The notes: generated by a model from the letters alone, not told the origin. A DNA stretch of 64,000 nt from Acholoe squamosa (GCA_949317995.1 OX439050.1:52267777-52331776), one strand, 5' to 3'. Positions 23,104 through 37,200 are shown, counted from the first letter of the stretch. Made by a program: numbers and translations.

Positions 23104-24227
23104 ACATGTGTCGGGTGTTGTTATCCATGTTTGGTGATTACATCAACACTAAGTAGCTGACTGTACGCCCACAAGGGTTATGTCCACACTGTGAGTAGTG
23201 CAGGAATTAGAGTTGGGCATTTGTACCGGGCAACCGGTAATTTCGTAGGCACCAGTCAGGATGTGGACTTACAGCACGCATAGAGTAAAGGGTGTCTTTC
23301 ACCGGGAGGGCATTTCTAAATGATGTACTTAAATTCCCTTTGTTAGGGAAATACCCTCCAGATCCCATATTAGGCATAAATTTGCTGATATTACGGTACC
23401 CAATATTGAAATGATACCCAGAAATGATATGATTACTGATTTCACGCCAAAAACCTTGGTATCCTTCTCATGTTCAAAATTGGATGGCACTAGCTCTGGC
23501 ATTGCGCACACAAATCCTTTTCACCTATTGCCCAATTTGACATTGATTGGCAATAATTGTAACCACTGGTAACACATCTGATGATAATATAGCTCTTATA
23601 AGCTGTGTTCAAGAAAACTTTAGATGATACATTTATAGATTCACAAGTTTACAATGCTAAATTTAAATCTTGTCTTATTAAGAAGAGAACAAGCATAATT
23701 GGCAATGATCCTATGGAAATCTGACTATAGAAGCAAGTGGCAGGTTCACCATCGACTGCAGCTTACAGGGGATGTTGCACAGAGCTTATGTGGGGACTGG
23801 AGAATAATGAGACCATGATTTGTTACTCCCTTCCTCCCAACCATAATACTAACGGCACCCTGTGCATACCTAGCCGACTAATGATAATTAGTACTGCTCA
23901 GCAACCTGACAGATAATTCTGCGTATCACAAGATGTTTCCATCCAAATGCTTGCCAGAGAAGGAAAGCAGAAAAAAGGGATTCATTTTACCGGATCTACA
24001 GCAATCAGCAAAAACTGGAAATATTTCTTAGCAACTTACTGGCCATTATAGAGAATGCTTCATTCAACTTGTGGCCCAACTTGTCAGGATTTGTTTAGGT
24101 CTAGACTTTAATTATGGGTATCAACCGACATTCATATTGCACAATGCTAATGAAAACAATCATGCTGAAAGATTTGAATATAATTTATAGATGAATTTAT
24201 AAGGGATATATATCATGGAGTCATTGT
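23104..24227. other. Intergenic, no recognised feature
   Basis: No coding frame with a recognisable domain and no clear repeat structure seen. Confidence 0.4.
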
Positions 24228-24352
24228 GAGTGAGTGAGTAGTAGATGTTTAATGCCATTTCGACAGCTCAGGTCTTATTCATGGCGAGAACCTCATTTCA
24301 CAATTCCACAGAGGCATGTGTCAGTGCTCCCACATTACTGCACCACACACAT
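24228..24352 (+). mobile_element. SINE, GAGTGAGT-head family, copy C (split by a MITE)
   Basis: It runs from GAGTGAGTGAGTAGTAG through GTTTAATGCCATTTCGACAG to CACCACACACAT, where the SINE sequence stops. The expected continuation AGAGGGGATAGGA appears only after the MITE, at about 24620-24632. The remaining 3' end is lost. Confidence 0.75.
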
Positions 24353-24621
24353 CTGGTAGGTATTTCACATGATGGTATGACTAGACCCCCTTCAAGTCAT
24401 AGTGAGATCCCTCAGTTAAATGCCATTACAGCCCTGCATCTAGTGGTCACTAATAATTGCACTGGTATGACTGCCGTACTAAACCCTATGTAATTACTGC
24501 CTTAAGTGCCGAACGTACAGAGTAGTCGTAGTGTGTTACCTACGATTACCCACTCTGATATTGAGGGTTTCAAGTCGTACTGATTGTGTCTAGTGGTACC
24601 GTCTTGAGAAATGCCCTCCAG
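24353..24621. mobile_element. MITE, GGCATTTCTCA-GTACGACTAGAC family, copy 2, inserted in a SINE
   Basis: 269 bp with inverted ends CTGGTAGGTATTTCAC and GAAATGCCCTCCAG (mismatches present). It interrupts SINE copy C at its CACACATCC..GAGGGGAT section, so it is younger than that SINE insertion. Confidence 0.78.
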
Positions 24622-25610
24622 AGGGGATAGGATTGTGATAACAGTGCAAGTAATAGTTTGAGAATAATGTGAAAGAAACATATTCTTCATCAGTCTGTGG
24701 TGTTAATGGATGGCAAACATGGCTTATGGTTGTTCCCAAGGGGTGTAATAAAGGCAGCGAAAAAAGTACTGATACTAAATTGGAGAGATGGATGTAGTCA
24801 CAATCTTTTATAGATAAAAGGCATTAGTATGGTCACAATGTGCTGGTTCTCTATGGTAGTATTCTGACGATAATATATAGACCGTGTCATGATTTGGTCT
24901 GTCAGCGGTATGTTTTTTTTTTCAAGTACCTTAAAGAAGGGATTGGCAAAATTAAAAAGAAAACATGATTTGATCTGTCAGTCTAAGCAGGGAAGTTGCA
25001 TTGGTCTCAGTGCCATAGACTTGTCGTATAGACTGTTGGAATATTCTAGCAAGCTTGACAAAGAGAAGCCATTTACAGCAATAAATTCTGGGTCTGCATT
25101 AAGGCTAGTTAACATTCTACTCATTGTAATCATCTGTGTGTATGCCCCACACAGAAAAGACAACCAAGGTATAAAAATATCATAATAGCCTTCATTATCA
25201 ACTACCCATAGTTATCAACATTTGACAGATTTAAGCCTTTGGTAGGCATACAGCTGCATGCATTATAAGCGCATCGATATGATATCAATAATAGGAGTTA
25301 GGTACAAAAAATTCAACAAGAGAGAAACTACCGAGAAAGATAAACACAAAAGTCTCCAATAGTAAAACCGTCCAGTAAAAACAGTAGAAAACCGTCCATG
25401 TCCCAATCCTGTAGAGAGTGCACCAAAATAGCCCAAACCCGAGAGTAATTGGAGAGGACTCTTGCTCCCTTGGTGTTAAATCTAAAGGGCACCCTAGGGG
25501 TCGGGGTGCTGGGATTGGAGAATCAGGAGAGAGCTCCTTGTCTCCTCAGTCAATAGTGCTCAGTACATCACAGAAAGAGGCGACCCAGGCCGTTCACCAA
25601 GCGCCACCCA

Positions 25611-25833
25611 CACTGTAAAAAATACCTGCTGAATCTACCAGGGATCATTGTCTAACTGAACAATGAACTACTGTAATTAAATAGCAGTGTGCCAGTGTAG
25701 CTTTCACAAGAAGCCCCAGGTGGCAGTACGGTAGTACAAGGAATCTCTGTTAACATGATAACATATCTGTGAAAATAACGATGGATCTTTGGCAACTTTG
25801 GGATCAGGATGCTGTCATTATTTTGACGTTTCT
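25611..25833 (-). repeat. Dispersed repeat, inverse copy of 29048-29278
   Basis: Begins CACACTGTAAAAAATACCTG and contains GAAGCCCCAGGTGGCAGTAC. The same sequence occurs as reverse complement at 29048-29278. The ends resemble each other (ACACTSTAAAAA), so it may be a MITE of about 225 bp. Confidence 0.65.
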
Positions 25834-26727
25834 TTTTCCGTGCTATGTGTGTGCGAAGGGGGCAGTCCAGAACATATCCCTTTTGAACCTATAGGTTAAG
25901 GCCCTACAGGAACCACGGATTGTCAATTTCAATTTCAATTCAATTTTTGTAAACCTTTATTTGATCCTATATTATAAAATGTGATCCTCCCTCGCAAATA
26001 AGGGAGTCGCTTCTTCACTTATTAGGAATACATCAGCGAAAGTTATTTACATAATGACTGGCACTTTCTTGCCATAGAACTGATATATTTTCACTAATTA
26101 TATTTATGATACAACATGTTTTTTTTGGTGACAAATAGTCACCAAATGTACCAAGTGATCATTATCAATGATACAAACTGTACAAGGCATAACACCCTCC
26201 AACTGAATGACTTTTGCTAAATGACCCTATAAAATTTTGCAGGAGTCTGGCAAATAAAATGAAACCTAAAGCACTTGAGATGCAAAAGCAAAAAACTATC
26301 GATGATTCCTAAGTGCAGATGGTAAAATGAAAGTGGCAGACCCTCATCTTTTATCTTCTGAAACCACATTACACTCACTGATAGATTTGTGCAACAGAGT
26401 AAAGTTCTTTTTTATCAGACCAACTTAACCCATTAAAGGCAGAGTGGAGCACTATGCTTCTTTTGGTGGTCATGGTGTATGGGTAGACTTACCAGGGCTA
26501 CATGCATCATGCTAAGCCTACAGGGCTAACGCAGTCCCTTTAAATCGAAATGATGCTGTAGTAAAGAGTCAGTCCACTTTAGATGCCTTCCCTCTTTGCT
26601 ATTACCCTGCTTAAAAAGTATGAGAGACTACTTGGCTGGATGACTCCCTGTGTTGAAAGAGTCTGATGATGTGTGGGTGGAGGCAAAACGCAGTCGTGTG
26701 GGCAAAAAGTGAATCAGTGAGTGGGGT

Positions 26728-27045
26728 GGCAAGTCTAATCAATCAAAGCTGAGGGGCCAGGTGAGGTGTTGGTGAGTTAGTATGCTGGGGTGGCAAGTCT
26801 AATCAGTCAGCGGGCAGGTGCATGGAGGGATGGTACAGGGTGAGTTGAGATGTGGGGGTAGCAAATCCATCTGCCAGAAGTCAGAGGTGAGGAGGTGGCA
26901 AGTCTAAATCAAACCAGTAAGCAGAACAAAGCAAGGTGTGCAATGAGTCAGTTGGTAATGATAGCAAGTATAATTATTCATAAGAGCTCATGAGGCATGG
27001 GGTGGATGAAGCGATATGTCGGGGTGGGTGGCAAGTCTACTTAAT
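26728..27045. repeat. Degenerate long-period repeat around GGCAAGTCTA
   Basis: GGCAAGTCTA followed by AATCA-like bases recurs near 26728, 26792, 26897 and 27030, with related diverged copies between. Spacing is irregular (about 64-133 bp). Probably a decayed tandem array. Confidence 0.45.
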
Positions 27046-28687
27046 CAGAAGCCATGGGGAGTCAGGAGGTGCCGGGTGACTTTGGTCAATGGGTAAGGAT
27101 TCACCGGTATTCTTTGATTTTTATTTTACACATTTTTCTGTTGATTTCCAGTCAGCTTGGTTTCACCTGGCGTGGGCGGAATAACTGGTAGGAGATATTC
27201 CCCGCTGCCATCTTCTATGGAATTGACCTGATCAGTTTAGAATCTGCCTATTTCCTATATAATGGGACACAAAAGAATGCCCTCAATCTATCCCATCGGC
27301 CCTTGATAGTATCTGATAGATCCTAAGGTAGGTCAACAGTCAATAGGACTTGAACTGTCTTCTAATGGCAGACTTTTTTTTCAGTAAGTCTAAGGTCCCA
27401 TTGATTCAAAATTGAGAATTCGGTATCATTAAATCTTAGCCTGACATTAGTTATTTTTTTAAGAATAAATCCCAACTGCTTTGGGGTAAGTATAATATAA
27501 TCTATCTGCATCAGACAAGATAAATATAACTGAGAGACGAGATTCCGTTGGGAAAATCTAAATTATATGAAGTCTTGAGTCGCTAGCTATTTCCCTGAGT
27601 GAGGTTGTTTGCATTCAACATTAGCCGATTCTAATATAAGCCCACCATGTAAATTTAAATTGGTCACAAAACATCAAACAGGAAACTATTTCACGGTGAC
27701 GCCCACATGCTGCAAGGGGCCTGGAATTGTGTTAAGATAGAGATTGTGTCTACTTTTAGTGCTCTGGTGGTGATAGCATGAAAAAAAATGGAAGAAGAAA
27801 GAAAAAAAAACAAAACAAGTAAATTAACTTCATCACAGTCGTTGATCTTGGTTTGCCACACAAGCAATACCCCTGACTTAGACGAAGGGATAATGGATAT
27901 GGCGTGCCATTTCGGTGAAATAACAATTGGATCTCAAATGTCATATGCTCACGGCAGTTTGGCCCCCTTGGAATAAAAGGAGAAAATTTAGATTATGGCT
28001 ATGCTGATATCGTAAGGGAGGGAGGGAAGGGGGGGGGGTAATTCAGTTACTTACGAGTGTACAAATGCACTGACAATGTAATAATAGTAAAAGATGCACT
28101 GGCAATATAAAGTGTCACCAAACTACGGTCGTCTAATAAATCATTGAGTGAGAACATCTCAAAAGTGCCTCCGTGCTGAGATTGACAAGAAAAATTTGAA
28201 AGGTTCCGAAGTACTTTTATTTTACTTTAGCATTTTGGGTTGTGTGAAGTGTATCATTAATAACCTTTGGCCTAATTTGGAAATGCTAATCACTTGATAA
28301 GTATTTCTTTGTAGACTGATGCAAAAAGCTTAAGCAATCTCGCTAGAATCAACGAAAGTCTATGTGGTATATTCTACTCCACCATTGCCCCGTGGGCAAA
28401 TGCCATTTTGACTATTTATAGATCAGTCTGAAATCAACCCGACTTATCCAGGCTTAGGGGCCCAGTCATGAAGTCTATCAGACTGATTGTTTCCTCTTTT
28501 AGTGCACTTTGAGGTCGGACCTGAGGAGGGAGGGAAAATTCACATAGACAAGCTAGGGGAGTTTTATTTGAAGAATGAAAACTATTTTACAGGTCATTGA
28601 CAAGAATCATCATTCCTGGTTTACTGATTGTATACCCTTCATTATGCTAAGTATAGTAAGCAGCACCACACATCCTACCATAATACT

Positions 28688-28942
28688 TCACGTATAAGGT
28701 GCAGCATATACGTGAGGATAGATCCCTTATAGGAAAACAAAAGCTTAGGGGTAAAATCTTCCCAAGGCCTTCCTTAAATTCAAAAGTGGTTTTAGGCCTT
28801 CAGGAAGGGGGCATCATAGCTTTTGTAAACTTTGAAAATCCATTGAGTAGAACAAAAGTTTTTTTCATTGAATGTTTTTCTAACAAATCCACAAAGTCTG
28901 GGTGCATCTTATATGTGGGGTGCGCCTTATACACAGGGTATT
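28688..28942. mobile_element. Foldback element of the GTGCGCCTTATAC family
   Basis: The left end has CACGTATAAGGTGCAGCATA and the right end GGTGCGCCTTATACACAGG, which are inverted relatives. Shorter pieces of the same family occur at about 8622-8664 and 55655-55705. No coding frame of known type. Confidence 0.55.
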
Positions 28943-29047
28943 ACTATTACAGTAGTAGTGATTTTGCTCCAACAGAAATAACATTCTCTCGGAGACCCAG
29001 CACTTAAGATGCTATTACCATGGATACCACACATTACCAATGGGCTC

Positions 29048-29278
29048 AATACACTCTAAAAATAATGTCATCGAAATAACAAGGGATTCCTCATCCCAAA
29101 GTTGCTAGCGATCTGTTGTCATTTTCACAGGGGTTCCTTGTACATTTGTGTACCACAGTACTGCCACCTGGGGCTTCTTGTACAAACTACACTGGTTTCC
29201 TCCCATACAATTCCATGGTTCACTGTTCAGATTTACATGTATCCTTGGGAGATTCAACAGTTACTTTTTACAGTGTAG
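29048..29278 (+). repeat. Dispersed repeat, + copy (pair of 25611-25833)
   Basis: It includes GTACTGCCACCTGGGGCTTC and ends TTTTTACAGTGTAGTG, matching the minus copy 3.4 kb upstream. Confidence 0.65.
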
Positions 29279-31867
29279 TGTAAAATTCTCAGAGTCAGAG
29301 TGGTTGACACAGCAGCACACCATGCCTGACATTGATCAAGCACCATGTCGTCTACACTAGCCACCCTCTCTGATACGCTGCCCCTGCCACCCCTAAGGGG
29401 ACCTTGGCTAGCATCAAAGACATCAGAGTATGTGGGTGGGTGATAGGGGCAGTGGAGGTCAAGACATGGCTATATTATAGGGTGGTACACCATAATCATG
29501 GAGTCCCAAGTATCAGCTCTTAATATACATGCAATTTTACCATTTTCTATTAGGCCTAGGCATCCCCATCCAACTTCTCTTTGTGTTCAATAAAATTATA
29601 ACAATGGAAGGATAAGCTTAGTATTGTGAGGAAGTACATGATTGTATTCATGGTTCTGTGGTACTCCAAAATCAATGCCCCTGTAACACTGTCACATATT
29701 CATTTTACTTTCAGGTTCAAATAGCTGAGATGAAATGTGCGTTGCTCAGTTGAAACACACATTTTAAGTATCTAAGATAATATCTTTTTGATAACAAAGA
29801 CATGATTGAAATGTGGTCCACATTCGCTAAAACCAACAAATTGAATAGAAGGACATTTAGCACCCCATAGCTGCACTGATACATTCCATGAAAGTGCCTG
29901 TACAGTCTTCTATAGTGCAGGTCAATACAGAAGTACTACAGTGTGGTTGGCACAGGCTCACAGCAGAGACCTTATAAATTATGCTATCCTATAGGGCACT
30001 TGGGGTATAACCTAGTGCATGGGGACACAATATGAGGTGCAGGGGGATTGCTTCAAATTGAGTTTCCAGTAGCTGTTTCCAGACTCGTTTATAGAATCAC
30101 TGCGAAATATTACTTGGGGAGAATTAGTAAAGACAAACTGAAGTTTGTAATCTGATTGCATCTCTGGGTTCAGGTTAGCATACAAATCCAAGTCTATGAA
30201 CGCTGAGATGGTACAGTATTAATAATCCTATATTCTGGGCTATTTCATACGGGCATTCTACCCTTAGCCCAATTTAGAGATGGAAACCCATTAAGTGCAT
30301 TGACATATAATTCATAACTTTGCTCTTTACAAATCCCATTGACTGGTTTTGACAGTAATGATGTGGAAGGCTGCCCAGATTAATCGTTTTATCTGCTAGA
30401 GGCATTCAGATTACATGACAATTTGATTTTCTCAGAGAGTCTATTCAGGAAGACAGTAGAGAATAGGGAAAGGATAGTCAGATAGTGATGGACTTGATCT
30501 AAAATGGGGCAATTTGGAAGTAGGATTGAGTTGTCTTCAGCGTCAAAATTAGACACTATTGTAACTTAAACCAGACTTTTCTACTGGCAGTGAGTGGGTA
30601 TTACGTATCTTGGGAATTGCCTTCAGTCAACAGCAATACCTAAGGTCTAAAGTCTAAAGGATAGTGCTGTCATATTGCTGGAGGAATTGGAGATGATTTG
30701 GTAAGAGATTCATAGGTAAATATAGTTGCTATGTATATGCATGTATGTCATGAGAAGTGAGAATTGTCTCTGCAATTGGTACTCTATATATCATATTACA
30801 ATTATATAAATGATAGTAAATACAGCTCCTCAAATTAGTACTTTTTACTTGGTAACTAAAGAATTAGATAAAACTAAAATCAACTTTCATGCTCAACCTG
30901 GCCATCAGCCTTCTAATAATTTACAGTAATATAGGACAGACCTTTGGAACCAGAATGATATAAAGTATATTACAACCCTCACCCAGCAGTGGTAGAGCCA
31001 TGGTAGGATTAGATCGATTAGCAATCTCCAAGTAACGACAATTTCTATCCAGTCATTAATTGTTGGGTGTGAATCTTCTGCAGGGTAGATTCACCAAGGG
31101 TCGGACACTTGAAATGTTATCTATTCCTACATGCTGAGGGCTCCTTGAATTTCAGATATATACCAAAACTCTCTACTGTCATTACTTTAACTTAAAGTAA
31201 AAGACCAATCTTATTTCCATGGCTTCTTTTGGTATTATCTATATTGGATAAGGATATTCTGGCATATTAGTGCATCTGTTACATGATAAGGGTAAGCAGC
31301 AGGCTTCTCTGATGCACCCTATGACATCACAAAACACTTAAATTCCACAACAGAAGCCTCTTGACTGCCCTTATAACAGAAGATATGCAAATGAATATGC
31401 CAGAATGTTTTATCTAACATGAAGATTGCCACAAGACGTCATCATGAAAATAGAGTGTTTTTTTTCTTTTAAGGGCAAAATACATGAATAGTTCCAATTT
31501 TCAAAAGACTTACTAAGGCATGTGTCCGACCCAAGGTAATCTAAGGCCGTTATCCCTAACCCATTAAGGCGGTGGATAGTAGAAAACCCTGTAGATTATA
31601 CCAAGGAATTGTCTTTATATCTATGCTTTCTTCCAAAAAAAAGTCTGTCCTTTCAAGGACATCGCCTGAATTTAAGATTACTGATCACTCAAACCTAGCA
31701 CCCAACATAGTGAACGCCCTTAATTTCCTCACCATCTTCTAACCTGTAGTCAGTCATTACTTCATTTACATTAAACTCAGCCTTTTTTATCAATCTGCTG
31801 TCTGAGGGTGCGGTTAGCAGGGACTGTAAGTCAGTCCTGGCGAGTTACTCGCCAGGGCTGCATTTAT
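29279..31867. other. Intergenic, no recognised feature
   Basis: No coding frame with a domain and no clear repeat structure. Confidence 0.4.
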
Positions 31868-31976
31868 GCATCATGACGACCCGATCGGATCGATACACAA
31901 ACTCCTGGAGGGTCGTCATGATGTGCCATTGAAGTGCTGGCTCACAGGCTCGCCAGCATTTCATTGGTGCATCATG
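31868..31976. repeat. Double stem-loop repeat, copy A
   Basis: Stem 1 is GCATCATGACGACCC (31868-31882) with GGGTCGTCATGATG (31910-31923), a perfect match. Stem 2 is CCATTGAAGTGCTGGC (31926-31941) with GCCAGCATTTCATTGG (31952-31967), two mismatches. It ends TGCATCATG. The same two-stem layout recurs at 59587-59700, with weaker relatives near 47440-47540 and 57080-57140. Confidence 0.7.
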
Positions 31977-33399
31977 GCTTTCTGTTCATTGTTTAGCATC
32001 AGTGCAATGCTATTGAGTGTCTTGCTAATATTGTGCTGACGCTTGATGTATAAAGTCAGCATCGGTGATTAGACTGGCCAGGCTGCAATCAGGCCTCATG
32101 ACAACAGTGAATTAAAGTATTAACTGGCATTTCAAGGGATAAGTGGGTAACCATGCCTCAGTGCTTCTGGCGTAAGACTTCTAATGGTCCTTTTAGACAT
32201 TTTTTTTCCAAAAAGGGCATAACTGTCTCCTAGTATGGCAGTGTGAAGGGTAATATCCTTCAGTACCTTGCCTCCAATTGCAATGGTAGTTCAGTGCTGT
32301 TCCAAATTGACAGATTATGGCATCCTTCCACATAAGCTTTATTTGATGTGATTCATGAAAATTGTCATGACCCAATTGTCTAAACCTGAAAAATAATTGT
32401 ACTACTAAGCTAGCAATTATTTCATAAGAGGAGCCCATGGTTCTCCCCCAGCATCCTCTTGATTGTTCTACTTATGTATATAAATGTGCAGGCAGGCATT
32501 TATGTAGGATTTCAGCAAGCTGGCCCCACCTTGACCACTAGCGTGGGTCATCGCTTGCACCTAGAGATGCTGGGCAAAAGTAGTTTTGCCCGCTGGTTGC
32601 TGTAGTGCTTATTTGTAGGCAGGTACCTCGTGTAGTAATCTTCCTCAGAAAATGGGGACCCTCATGCCTAAACGTGCCTTTTAGTTGAAATTAGTTTTCA
32701 GCTCCTCTAGGCTCTGAGTGGATATGTGTAGCTATACAGCTCTAGAGGCATTTACCTGTCACCTGTAATCTTAGATCAAGCTAATCTAGCTCCAGGTCTC
32801 ATCAAACTGTATCATTTTACATTTACACAACAGGTGAAATAGGGCAAGCACAGAATAGTATAGAGTGTTTTATACAGTTATCTGATAACTGAATGCTTAT
32901 GGTATTTCTGCCATTTCTGAAAATATGGCCGTGGTGCATTCTTGCTATATCCAAACCATTAGCAGAGCCTAGTGCAGGTAGGCAATCCAATAGATCAGGA
33001 AGGTTCTTCTGCTAATGGAAAACGCTGCATGCGAGGATTACTACTGAGAATGGCACAGGACGTTGTTATTCTAGGGACATTTCAGGTCCTGATCCTGTGG
33101 GACAGAGGACGGTTGGAGGGCAGATGGAGGCATTGGTATTCTAAGTGCATGCTAGGCCAAAAAGATGCCTTTTGGTAATTCCCAGGATGGAAAAAATATT
33201 CTTGGCACTTTTTTTAAAATCAATGAGGATCTATAGGGTACCGGAAAATAAATATTTCTGGGGAGAATATCCATCATTTGGTCGAAAAGATGGCTTTCAA
33301 GTTGTAATTCCTGGATTGAAAAAAAAAAAACGAAATAGAAAACTTGGCAATTTTTATAATTTTAAGGAAAAACTTTTTTAATTTCTCTTTATAATTTTA
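31977..33399. other. Intergenic, contains one dispersed repeat
   Basis: Only the 32546-32690 repeat is recognised; no gene seen. Confidence 0.4.
32546..32690 (+). repeat. Dispersed repeat (pair with 53530-53680)
   Basis: Shares AGTAGTTTTGCC, TGTAGTGCTTATTTGTAGGC and AGTAATCTTC in the same order with 53530-53680. Not matched to a known family. Confidence 0.6.
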
Positions 33400-34111
33400 A
33401 GGAAAAACTTCAACACCTCATCAAGTTTTTGCCAGTGTGCCACACTTGCACCAAGGAGGGTAGATATGTATGTGTGTATGGTCCTTGCTTGCACTGCATA
33501 TGTCCCACTTAATACAGACATGCTCACACCACGGGATGAATGCCCTGAAGCCTAATCTCTTTGCGATGATAACACACCCTTCAGTGTATCCACGGCATTT
33601 GCCTTATATTATAATACTATTATATGTACTGTAGATCTAAAACTTTTTATCCTTCCTGTTGAGTATTGTGTTATAACTGAAACACCTTCTGTTGGCCTAG
33701 GTATGCTGCGTAATGTTAGGGAGAGGTGATAAGATCATGAGATGGTAAGAGGATGAGGGGGTACAGGTAAGGTAAAATGTGATGAGTCAGCACTTTTGTA
33801 ACCATATTGCAAACCCCTGGACCTTGGCCCCACACTGCGATCACACGAAACAACTTTGATGTCACTTTTTGTCCCATTTTTTTCTCTCCGGTCCTCTCCC
33901 TCTTGTAACACTCACTGTTTTAATTGCACGTGTCTGTGAATTCTCACGTTTGGAAAATTTCTTGTTTTCTTTTGATTCTCTGAGCCATTTCCACCATTTT
34001 AGTAATCCTTCTCTTTCTAAACATAGTCTGCATATGGATAATGCTTACCTATGCAAGAAAAGACATTATGTGGGTCCCTCTGGTTTCTCCCCTTAGAAAG
34101 TCTTGGGTTCA

Positions 34112-34215
34112 GATGGAGCGAGTGCTTTAGTAACAGGTATTTAATGTCATTTCAACAGCTAAGGTCATATTATGGCCAGAAAAAGATGAGATTAGACCCT
34201 TAAAGGCTAGGGAGG
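34112..34215 (+). mobile_element. SINE, GAGTGAGT-head family, copy D (internally deleted)
   Basis: Retains GAGCGAGTGCTTTAGTAACA, then TTTAATGTCATTTCAACAG, then AAGGTCATATTATGG, then the GGCTAGGGAGG end, with the middle missing. The duplicate copy has no SINE at the corresponding point (about 39255-39262), an empty site. Confidence 0.65.
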
Positions 34216-37200
34216 TCCTGGGTCCTATTATATTAGATAATCGAAAAAAAAGGAGTTCAGGGACCTAGGGAGCTCTAAAGTTAGCTTTACATTATGATAG
34301 TCATTGGAGTTTTGACACATACATCAGTCAGTCGTGAGAGAGTTAGTCCCACACAATTAGGTTGGAATCATATAGAGTGGAGCCCATGTGTGATTTATTT
34401 GACATTGGTTTTACCTACTGGTAATATTCATGATTTTAAAGCGAGACACTACATGTTGATATGAACCAAATAACTACCTATGGACAATTCTACAAACATA
34501 ATATAGAGACCTTAAATTGCAGTATACCTCTCAATTCAATCATCCAATTCTACTGTAGGCCTAGTGCAGTATGCAGTCTCAGGCACACAGGTGATATATG
34601 TATCCAATATAGCCAGGGTTACAGACATCTAATCCCTTCCCCCACTATGAGAGGGAGTAGGACTGGGACTGAGAGGTTGGTAAGCAGGGGGTTTATATTC
34701 AGATGGATTCAGTGTCCATTTGTATGGAGTAGGGACTGCCAGTTGCAGGCTTTGATCCTTCATTCTCTGTTGGATTGAAATTGGTTTCAGAGTCGTTATA
34801 GATTTGTATTGCTACCAGGTGGTGTTGTAAGTGATTGCAAGTGGAACTTACCTCATGTGGTGATGCACATTATCAGGACAAAACATGAATAGCAACCATT
34901 ACCTCTATCTTATACATGGTATTGAAGCACAGAAATAGAATCACAATGGAGAGGATCTATTGAACCATGTGAAAACGAGGCAGCTTTTCGCTCTCTTGGG
35001 TCAAATCAAAAAGGTTTATTTTTTTACCTTATAAATACTAGCGCATTAGAGCTTACTTCAAATGAAGTAGAAATGCATGCCTTTGTATCGGGATTTGTGA
35101 ATTGCCACAGACAGTGAAGGCTGATGCTTGCTGCCTTGGTGTCAGTAATACATAAGGAAGTGGGTTAGGTACAGGCTATGGCACTGGAGTCAAAATCGCT
35201 GAGAGCAATTGGGATAGTGATGCAAGCCTCTCATATATGATGCTCCTAAATGACACTGAATTCAGCAAGATCCTATTATAAGATGCAGCTACGGTCAAGA
35301 TTTGGACATTTTAGTACTGTACTGTTCCATTGTTATTCAAAATTCTAAAATCATTATTTTTTTTTGGCTTAAAGAAGCTAACATGCTGTTATCTATTGAA
35401 CCAGGCAGCAAAGCCCCTCCCCCAAGCCCTTTACTGTCATATCGATAAGGCTGTACTAGATACTACCTCTACCTAGCTGCCTACCCAACTACCTGTCTCA
35501 GTTTGTTTTATCTGTCTGTCTGCCTGCTATCTTGCTTTTCCCATCCTCCCTCGGCCCTCTCTCCCACTCATTCTGCAAATCTCATAACGTAGGCATTGAC
35601 CTTCTATAACCGGAAGTCCTGTCCAGTGTCCATAACTATTCAGCGCGCCCCCTGGTGGATCCAGGAGAGGTTAACCTGCATGTACCAGGATGTAGCTTCA
35701 CCACGCCCCCGCACAGGGCGACCAGGAACTAGGCCTAATCCAGGGTGGGCGACAATGGAGGGCTCTAAGGGATCACACAATATAGGTGGTCATCTTGTCC
35801 ATAATTATGTTGGTTTGTGACTTGACTGCTCTAAGCAGCTACCCCTCAGTAATGGCACAGGCTAGTCCCTAATAATTTATGCTGTCATTGTTCCTTTCAA
35901 TGTAACTAGCATCTGTGAGACTTACATATAATGCAGTACTTGGTGATGGTACCATTTTATAACAATATTCTACCAACAGATTCTCACCATTGCTTGCAGA
36001 ATTCTGGTAGTGATAAGACTACCACCAGAACTGTCCTGATATTACATTCACTTAAGAGTGGAGCCTCTGCTAATAGCACTCATTGACTAGAGTCTACTCA
36101 GTGTTTGTCTTTCTCAGCGGCATGGTTAGCCATTAAATTCTCAACTCAGTTTGCCTTTAATGGAGATGCATGTCAGGCAGAGTCAGGGTCTCAGTAGAAG
36201 TTCATCTCATAGACATGATAACCATTACCAGCTGGTATACGGAGGTAGTGGATCCATTGTCCTATGGGTGGATCCATTGCTGAAGCTGATTACCAGTGGT
36301 TATCACTGATAACAGCTTTCAGATGGTACCAAAGTTCTGCCCCTCGTGAGGACTGCAGTGAAAAGTTGGGATTATTTCATTGACTGATAATCAAACCAGC
36401 TATGTTGGTATATGGCTGCTCACTGAGGATATGTCACATGGGAAGCGCTTCAAGTATCAGTGCCTTACTCTCGTGATTCCCCATACAGAGCTTTTTCCCA
36501 GACTGTCCGTACTAATAGGAGCAGAGCTTGTAACTGTTTCCGAGATGGGAACCAAGATGGCCACGTCCATACAAACAATCAAATTTATCACAAGGGACTA
36601 TGGGGGAAATGGAAAATCCAATCCAGTGCAACCCACCTTATCTTCTGCCTACAGTTGCTCTATTACACCCCTATGAAGGCACCAGTGATAAGGGTGTGAT
36701 GAGGGATGGGTGGACTTTGGTTGTGGAGGGGGAAGGGGTGACTTGTGGGGGAGGCTTATGAGATAAGTCACTGTCTGAGATAATCTTTTTTATTGCATGG
36801 ATAGCTTAGCCCCAAATAGCCAATTTTTATACTACTCTTTCTTTACAGGAAGGGTTTTATTACATGAGTTTGGGAAGTAACTTAAAATTGCGAAACCAAG
36901 CCATGTGCATCTGCTGCCAGCGTAGAATTAGGGACATATGTATAGCTGATTTACACAATGAATGCAAAGTTGCCTATTGGTGTATAGGGTGGTGCATATG
37001 ACATAACAACCATACTCTGCACATGTAATGCATCCCCTACAGCCAACCGTTTTTGAGAATAATGCATCATGTCCACTCTAGCAGCACAATACATAATAAC
37101 AGCAATATTGTCTTGTAAAATACACCTAGAATATGATTATTAACAATATCTTTTATGTCTGGCCAAGAATTGTACTTCATAGCATCATTATTTCACCATC

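Larger units (their letters stand above)
24622..28687. other. Intergenic with scattered repeats, no gene seen
   Basis: Apart from the two repeats listed separately I see no supported coding region. Poly-G occurs at 28030-28038. Confidence 0.4.
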
